The notes under the pieces are model-generated. The model did no database searches. It worked only from the letters and a program-made list of their open reading frames with translations, and was not told the origin of the DNA. Both the position numbers and the translations under genes were made by a program. Source: JAYUHK01 sp043767025 (GTDB taxonomy: Bacteria; Bacteroidota; Bacteroidia; Chitinophagales; Saprospiraceae). From it: a stretch of 20,831 nt of DNA. Where the stretch lies: NCBI GenBank assembly GCA_043767025.1, contig JAYUHK010000239.1, positions 1 to 20,831 of the forward strand, read 5' to 3'. Below, piece after piece: positions 17,153 to 20,831 of the stretch (position 1 is the stretch's first letter; the number at the start of each line of letters is the position of its first letter).

Positions 17153-18409
17153 TTTTCTATAAAGCGTGCGCTCCGAAATACCCAAATCGTCTGCTGCTTC
17201 TTTTCGTTTCCCAACGTGCTTTTTTAGAGCTTTCAAAATCATCGTTTTTTCCATCTCTACGATGGAAAGATTATCGTCCACAAATTCTGGAATTTGTGTA
17301 GATTCTTGTTTTTCTATGATAACTGGCTTCGTTTTTTTAGGCTCTTCGCTAAAATAATCCATGCCGTCGGAATGAAAATTTCGAGTGGCGTAATTTTCTG
17401 CGTGGCGTTCATTGCTCGGATAATCTGCGGGAGCTTGCAAGCCCTTAAAATATTGAGCGTCAGGCACTTGCAAATCATTATTTTTTATCAACTCAAAGAC
17501 CAAAGACTTCAAATCATTCAAGTCTTTCTTCATATCGAACAAAAGTTTGTACAAAATTTCGCGCTCTTGAAAATTGTCACTTTTTCCGACATTTTCGATA
17601 TTTATCGGCAAATTGCGATGTTCAATATTCGGAATAAACTTTTTTAAATCGCTGGCAGTAATATTTTTATTTTCGGACAAGACTGAAACCTGTTCTGCCA
17701 GATTTTTCAGCTCGCGAATATTTCCTCTCCAGCGATAATTCCGCAACACTTCCTGTCCGTCTTCGTCCAATCTGATAGAAGTTGTGTGGTATTTTTCAGC
17801 AAAATCAGACGCAAATTTCCTGAAAAGCGGATTAATATCTTCAGGTCTGTCCTTCAAAGCTGGTACATGAATAGGCACAGTATTGAGTCGAAAATACAAG
17901 TCCTCTCGAAATTTTCCTTTTTTTACATTGTCATAAAGTACCACATTTGTAGCGGCAATTACTCGGACATTTGTTTTTTGTACTTTGGACGCTCCGACCC
18001 TCAAAAATTCGCCCGACTCCAACACTCGAAGCAAGTAAGCCTGCGTATCTTGGGGCATTTCTCCTATTTCGTCTAAAAAAATAGTGCCGCCATCTACGGT
18101 TTCAAAATATCCCTTTCTCGCCTCGCTCGCCCCAGTAAAAGAGCCTTTTTCGTGTCCAAAAAGCTCCGAATTGATAGTTCCTTCGGGTATTGCGCCGCAA
18201 TTAATAGCGATAAATTGGTTGTGTTTTCGCGGACTTAAGCTATGAATAATCTTTGAAAAAACCTCTTTTCCTACCCCACTTTCTCCAGTGATAAGTACCG
18301 TCAAATCGGTCGGAGCTACTCGAATAGCCGTATCAAGTGCTTGATCCAATGCCTTTGAAGTACCGATAATACCGTATCGCAGCTTGATAGAATGAAGATT
18401 ATTGACCAT
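17132..18409 (-). CDS. Sigma-54-dependent transcriptional activator without receiver domain
   Basis: From ATG 18409 the protein has 425 residues. It opens almost at once into the AAA+ sigma-54 interaction domain: Walker A GESGVGKE (42-49), the loop GSFTGA (89-94), Walker B GGTIFLDE (107-114) and the arginine-finger region REDLYFRLN (168-176). A less conserved, polar linker (about 265-385) follows, then a Fis-type HTH_8 DNA-binding domain (about 393-425: KHVGKRKEAADDLGISERTL). No receiver, GAF or PAS input domain is present, so activity must be set by level, partner or the linker. The usual GAFTGA loop reads GSFTGA. A GTG at 18430 would add seven residues; the later ATG fits the short N-terminus better. 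It lies 63 nt after guaA on the same strand. Target genes are unknown. Confidence 0.92.
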   Translation of the reverse strand: MVNNLHSIKLRYGIIGTSKALDQALDTAIRVAPTDLTVLITGESGVGKEVFSKIIHSLSPRKHNQFIAINCGAIPEGTINSELFGHEKGSFTGASEARKGYFETVDGGTIFLDEIGEMPQDTQAYLLRVLESGEFLRVGASKVQKTNVRVIAATNVVLYDNVKKGKFREDLYFRLNTVPIHVPALKDRPEDINPLFRKFASDFAEKYHTTSIRLDEDGQEVLRNYRWRGNIRELKNLAEQVSVLSENKNITASDLKKFIPNIEHRNLPINIENVGKSDNFQEREILYKLLFDMKKDLNDLKSLVFELIKNNDLQVPDAQYFKGLQAPADYPSNERHAENYATRNFHSDGMDYFSEEPKKTKPVIIEKQESTQIPEFVDDNLSIVEMEKTMILKALKKHVGKRKEAADDLGISERTLYRKIKEYDL

Positions 18410-18472
18410 AATTGTTGATTTTTTTGTCACATATTTGAATAATAAATAAATTTTTAGCTAAAATTTTATTTA

Positions 18473-20020
18473 CTATTCCCACTCAATGGTTGCTGGCGGT
18501 TTAGTACTAATGTCAAAAACTACTCGATTAATTCCTCTCACTTGATTGATAATTTCGCTGGATACTTCGGCTAAAAAATCATACGGCAACCTGCTCCACT
18601 CGGCGGTCATTCCGTCGGTAGAAGTGACTGCACGGAGCGCGATGGTTTTTTCATACGTCCGCTCGTCACCCATTACGCCTACGGATTGGACGGGCAAAAG
18701 TATCGCTCCAGCTTGCCAAACTTGGTCGTAAAGTTGGTGTTCTTTTAATTTATTGATAAAAATAGCATCTGCATTTTGTAAAATTTCCACTTTTTGCTCT
18801 GTCACATCTCCGAGTATTCTGATACCAAGTCCAGGTCCCGGAAATGGGTGTCGCATCAAAATATGACGGGGCAAACCGATTTCTGCACCGACTTTTCGGA
18901 CTTCGTCTTTGAACAGCATTCGCAGTGGTTCTACTATTTTCAAGCCCATTTTTTCTGGCAATCCGCCTACGTTGTGATGTGATTTTATAGTGGCAGATGG
19001 ACCGTGAACGGACACAGATTCTATCACATCTGGATAAATAGTGCCTTGACCCAACCATTTTATACCTGTCACATTTTTGGCTTCTTCCTCAAAAACTTCT
19101 ATAAATACGCGACCAATTATTTTTCTTTTGGCTTCTGGTTCTGTAACTCCCGCCAGCTCTTTCCAAAATCGCTTACTGGAATCCACTCCGACGATGTTCA
19201 GACCCATATTTTTGTAAGAGTCAAGGACTTCGTGGTACTCATTTTTGCGAAGCAGACCATTGTTGATAAAAAAGCAAATTAGATTTTCACCGATGGCTTT
19301 GTGGAGCAACAACGCCGCCACGCTCGAATCTACACCGCCCGAAAGCCCCAACAAAACTTTTTCATTTCCTAATTTTTCTTTGAGCGTTGTGACAGCGTCT
19401 TCTGCGAAAGTCGCTGGTGTCCAGTTGGGTTTGCAACCTGCTACATCGTAAACAAAATTTTTGAGCAGTTGCAATCCGTCCAATGTATGTGCTACTTCGG
19501 GGTGAAATTGTAGGCAAAAAACAGGCTGTTCAAAGTGCTTGGGCTTGGACTGAAAGGCAGCATTTTCAATATTTTCGGTGCCACAAAGTCGCTGAAAACC
19601 GTTAGGAAGTTCTGTAATGGTATCGCCGTGGCTCATCCATATTTGAGATTTTTCTTCTATTTCCTTAAAAATAATTGAATTTTTGTCAAAAATTTGGGTC
19701 AGTTGGGCTTTTCCATATTCTCGTGTTGCGGAGCGTTCTACTTTTCCGCCGAAGTATTGGGCGATGTATTGCGCGCCGTAGCAGATGCCGAGCAGTGGTT
19801 TTTTACCTATTATATGGTTGAGATTGATTTGTGGCGCATTTTCGTCGCGAACAGAAAAGGGGCTTCCCGACAAGATGACTGCCTTTATGGAAGGGTCGTT
19901 GATGTCAATGCTTTGGTGGAACGGCAGAATTTCTGTAAAAACGTGGAGTTCGCGGATTCTTCTGGCTATCAGTTGGGTGTATTGCGAGCCGAAATCGAAG
20001 ATGATGATTTTTTCTTTCAT
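18473..20020 (-). CDS. guaA: GMP synthase (glutamine-hydrolysing)
   Basis: GuaA converts XMP to GMP using ATP and glutamine. The 515-residue protein shows the class I glutamine amidotransferase domain with Cys80 in GICYG and His173/Glu175 in FHPEV, then the ATP-pyrophosphatase domain with the P-loop SGGVDSS (227-233), and the C-terminal dimerisation domain ending TKPPATIEWE. Length and ends match the family and the gene looks intact. ATG 20020 gives MKEKIIIFDFGSQY, the conserved first strand, so a later start is unlikely. A candidate -7 box ends only 4 nt before this ATG, suggesting a leaderless or nearly leaderless mRNA. The sigma-54 activator follows on the same strand without a clear terminator. 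Confidence 0.98.
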   Translation of the reverse strand: MKEKIIIFDFGSQYTQLIARRIRELHVFTEILPFHQSIDINDPSIKAVILSGSPFSVRDENAPQINLNHIIGKKPLLGICYGAQYIAQYFGGKVERSATREYGKAQLTQIFDKNSIIFKEIEEKSQIWMSHGDTITELPNGFQRLCGTENIENAAFQSKPKHFEQPVFCLQFHPEVAHTLDGLQLLKNFVYDVAGCKPNWTPATFAEDAVTTLKEKLGNEKVLLGLSGGVDSSVAALLLHKAIGENLICFFINNGLLRKNEYHEVLDSYKNMGLNIVGVDSSKRFWKELAGVTEPEAKRKIIGRVFIEVFEEEAKNVTGIKWLGQGTIYPDVIESVSVHGPSATIKSHHNVGGLPEKMGLKIVEPLRMLFKDEVRKVGAEIGLPRHILMRHPFPGPGLGIRILGDVTEQKVEILQNADAIFINKLKEHQLYDQVWQAGAILLPVQSVGVMGDERTYEKTIALRAVTSTDGMTAEWSRLPYDFLAEVSSEIINQVRGINRVVFDISTKPPATIEWE

Positions 20021-20024
20021 GTGT

Positions 20025-20032
20025 CAAAGGTA
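20025..20032 (-). promoter_or_regulatory. Candidate -7 promoter box (TACCTTTG) of guaA
   Basis: An exact TAnnTTTG match on the minus strand lies 4 nt before the guaA ATG. If used, transcription would begin at or next to the start codon. No TTG at the right -33 distance is seen, so a chance match cannot be excluded. Confidence 0.45.
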
Positions 20033-20085
20033 CGCCACTTTGAGCAGAAATTTAACACCAAAAGTTATTTTTGAGATAAAATTTT

Positions 20086-20103
20086 ATACCCTAATTAGGG
20101 TAT
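20086..20103. promoter_or_regulatory. 18-bp perfect palindrome upstream of guaA (candidate operator)
   Basis: ATACCCTAATTAGGGTAT is its own reverse complement. It lies 65-83 nt upstream of the guaA start codon and about 55 nt upstream of the candidate -7 box, where a dimeric regulator could bind. No second copy was noticed in the window. Confidence 0.45.
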
Positions 20104-20293
20104 TTTTAGCGAAAACACAATATTTTTTATTAAATATTACTTTTTTTTGATGTGTTTTTTGGTAAAAAAAACTCACAAACGCACCGATAAATCAGCGGTC
20201 AATATATGGTAAGTTATTTATATTCAACAAATTAGAAATATAATAAGAGGAAAAGAGACAACTCAAAAAACACACAACACCCCAAAAGTGTCT
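20104..20293. other. AT-rich non-coding stretch
   Basis: This part of the 811-base gap after guaA holds poly-A/T tracts, a 20-codon open frame from ATG 20150 to TAA 20212 with nothing to support it, and the start of a short hairpin CCAAAAG-TGT-CTTTTGG (20282-20298). I see no gene, RNA family or repeat that I can name. Confidence 0.5.
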
Positions 20294-20325
20294 TTTGGAT
20301 AATCAATTAAAATATGTGATATTTG
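20294..20325 (+). promoter_or_regulatory. Possible promoter of a short divergent transcript (TTTG-N20-GATATTTG)
   Basis: TTTG (20294-20297) and GATATTTG (20318-20325) are 20 nt apart, as in the Bacteroidota consensus, with one mismatch in the -7 box. Transcription would start near 20332 and run into the terminator at 20497-20552. Confidence 0.35.
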
Positions 20326-20335
20326 TGCTGTCTTA

Positions 20336-20440
20336 ATGAGGAAACGGTATAAGTTGTTTAGAAAACGGTCAAAAGGGATAAAACATATAAAAAACAAGCA
20401 AACTCCAAAACCAATTATATCGGATATGTTCATGGGATAA
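20336..20440 (+). CDS. Possible 34-residue very basic peptide
   Basis: ATG 20336 to TAA 20440 encodes MRKRYKLFRKRSKGIKHIKN followed by 14 residues ending MFMG. Over a third of residues are Arg or Lys, clustered at the N-terminus, as in small nucleic-acid-binding peptides. It would start about 4 nt from the predicted transcript start and be followed by an intrinsic terminator. Against it: the length is within chance for AT-rich DNA, where Lys codons are common, and there is no comparative evidence. I do not assign a function. Confidence 0.2.
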   Translation: MRKRYKLFRKRSKGIKHIKNKQTPKPIISDMFMG

Positions 20441-20496
20441 TACAAACATAGTAAGGGAATATCAATCAAAAGTGAATGATGTCTTGCTAACATTTC

Positions 20497-20552
20497 AGCC
20501 GGTCAGAAGCTAATTTAGTGGATTTTATTAGTTGTTTTGACCGGCTTTTTTT
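20497..20552 (+). terminator. Strong plus-strand intrinsic terminator
   Basis: AGCCGGTCA (20497-20505) pairs with TGACCGGCT (20538-20546), followed by seven T residues (20546-20552). An inner stem CTAAT (20510-20514) with ATTAG (20527-20531) extends the structure. On the minus strand no T-run follows, so it acts on plus-strand transcripts. Confidence 0.8.
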
Positions 20553-20594
20553 CTTTGAAATAATCTTTAGACGGATTATAATTTGTTGTTCTGT

Positions 20595-20623
20595 GCCGCG
20601 TCGGTCTTCTGTGCCGATGCGGC
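20595..20623. repeat. GC-rich hairpin
   Basis: GCCGCGTCGG (20595-20604) pairs with CCGATGCGGC (20614-20623) around a 9-nt loop, with one G-U wobble. The loop is flanked by TCTGTG-like repeats (TTCTGTGCCG occurs on both sides). No long T-run follows on the plus strand, so it is a weak terminator at best; it may belong to a transcript that continues past the window. Confidence 0.5.
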
Positions 20624-20692
20624 TATTTATTTAGCACCAAAATCTGTGCCAAATTAAGTAATTCATGTTATGCAAGGATTTTAAACTGCCTT

Positions 20693-20824
20693 TTTTGGAT
20701 TTAGCCTTGTAGCTATTTACTTAATCTTTGTTACTTTTTTTCTTGATAAAAAAAGTAACCAAAAAAATCAAGTGCTCTGTATAAATTCTAAAGTTTTTGC
20801 TTAAAAATCCCGTCGGCGCGCGAA
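20693..20824. repeat. Right copy of the long inverted repeat found at both window ends
   Basis: This is the reverse complement of positions 1-132. It contains the hairpin GTTACTTTTTTT (20730-20741) with AAAAAAAGTAAC (20748-20759) around CTTGAT, a perfect 12-bp stem. The outer GC-rich block CCCGTCGGCGCGCG is identical between copies. Seven bases of other sequence follow before the window ends. Confidence 0.9.
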
Positions 20825-20831
20825 AAATACT

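Larger units (their letters stand above)
20332..20552 (+). ncRNA. Putative short transcript or small RNA, about 220 nt
   Basis: A plus-strand intrinsic terminator (20497-20552) has no plus-strand protein gene before it back to 16613-17083, since guaA lies on the other strand. A near-consensus promoter about 220 nt upstream and the terminator together bound a plausible transcript. Within it, TATGTT and AACATA (about 20425-20446) can form a hairpin, and CGGTCAAAA (20366-20374) is fully complementary to TTTTGACCG (20535-20543) in the terminator's right arm. I do not recognise a known RNA family (not tmRNA, SRP RNA or RNase P RNA by their signature segments). It could instead be the mRNA of the 34-residue basic peptide. 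Confidence 0.35.

Noticed and set aside
20263..20493. 76-codon hydrophobic minus-strand open frame
   Set aside because: No promoter or terminator fits it (the hairpin just upstream works on the other strand), and hydrophobic translations are expected from AT-rich DNA. It overlaps the proposed plus-strand transcript.
1..20831. The whole window as a composite transposon or genomic island bounded by inverted repeats
   Set aside because: No transposase, integrase or target-site duplication is visible, and the interior carries core genes (mutS, guaA, folD). Contig ends at a dispersed repeat explain it better.
1..20831. tRNA, rRNA, CRISPR arrays, preQ1 or purine riboswitches
   Set aside because: Looked for by eye on both strands. 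No cloverleaf, conserved rRNA segment, spaced direct repeat or riboswitch core was found, including upstream of the queuosine-precursor transporter gene and guaA. Weak structures could be missed without a covariance search.

Overview
The window looks like a stretch of a Bacteroidota (Bacteroidetes) chromosome. Three things point there: a very large secreted protein ending in a type IX secretion (T9SS) C-terminal sorting domain, several matches to the Bacteroidota promoter -7 box TAnnTTTG with no obvious Shine-Dalgarno sequences, and gene families typical of that phylum (DHHW-type SGNH plus MBOAT pair, long APC permease, receiver-less sigma-54 activator). Base composition is moderately AT-rich; the large secreted protein gene is visibly richer in G+C than its neighbours. 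Both ends fall inside one repeat in opposite orientation, so the fragment may simply be a contig that ends at a multicopy repeat.

Layout, left to right. Positions 1-132 are the left copy of the end repeat. 219-4421 (+) is the 1400-residue Asp-box/PKD-like/LamG-like T9SS cargo protein. It converges, 5 nt apart, on a minus-strand pair: an SGNH/DHHW-type protein (4427-5491) and an MBOAT O-acyltransferase (5495-6904), a likely O-acetylation module for an unknown surface glycan. Upstream on the same strand are an APC-family amino-acid permease (6975-8900) and folD (8919-9800). Divergent from folD are a queuosine-precursor (YhhQ/VUT) transporter (9910-10698) and an RluA-type pseudouridine synthase (10799-11503). 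The synthase meets, stop codon to stop codon, a peptidase-containing ABC exporter (11504-13690, -), preceded by mutS (13818-16493, -). Divergent from mutS is a small TerB-like protein (16613-17083, +), which converges through a 28-bp-stem inverted repeat on a sigma-54 activator (17132-18409, -), preceded by guaA (18473-20020, -).

The last 811 bases contain no convincing protein gene. They hold a guaA promoter candidate, an 18-bp perfect palindrome, a plus-strand intrinsic terminator that implies a short divergent transcript (about 20332-20552, possibly an sRNA or a 34-residue basic peptide), another hairpin, and the right copy of the end repeat.

Most of the window is housekeeping: one-carbon metabolism, GMP synthesis, mismatch repair and RNA modification. 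No clear novel multi-gene system is visible. The items most worth a second look are the paired end repeats with compensatory changes in their hairpin, the inverted repeat that includes the 3' end of the regulator gene, the untranslated region beside guaA, the orphan peptidase-ABC exporter, and the order of catalytic motifs in the SGNH protein.
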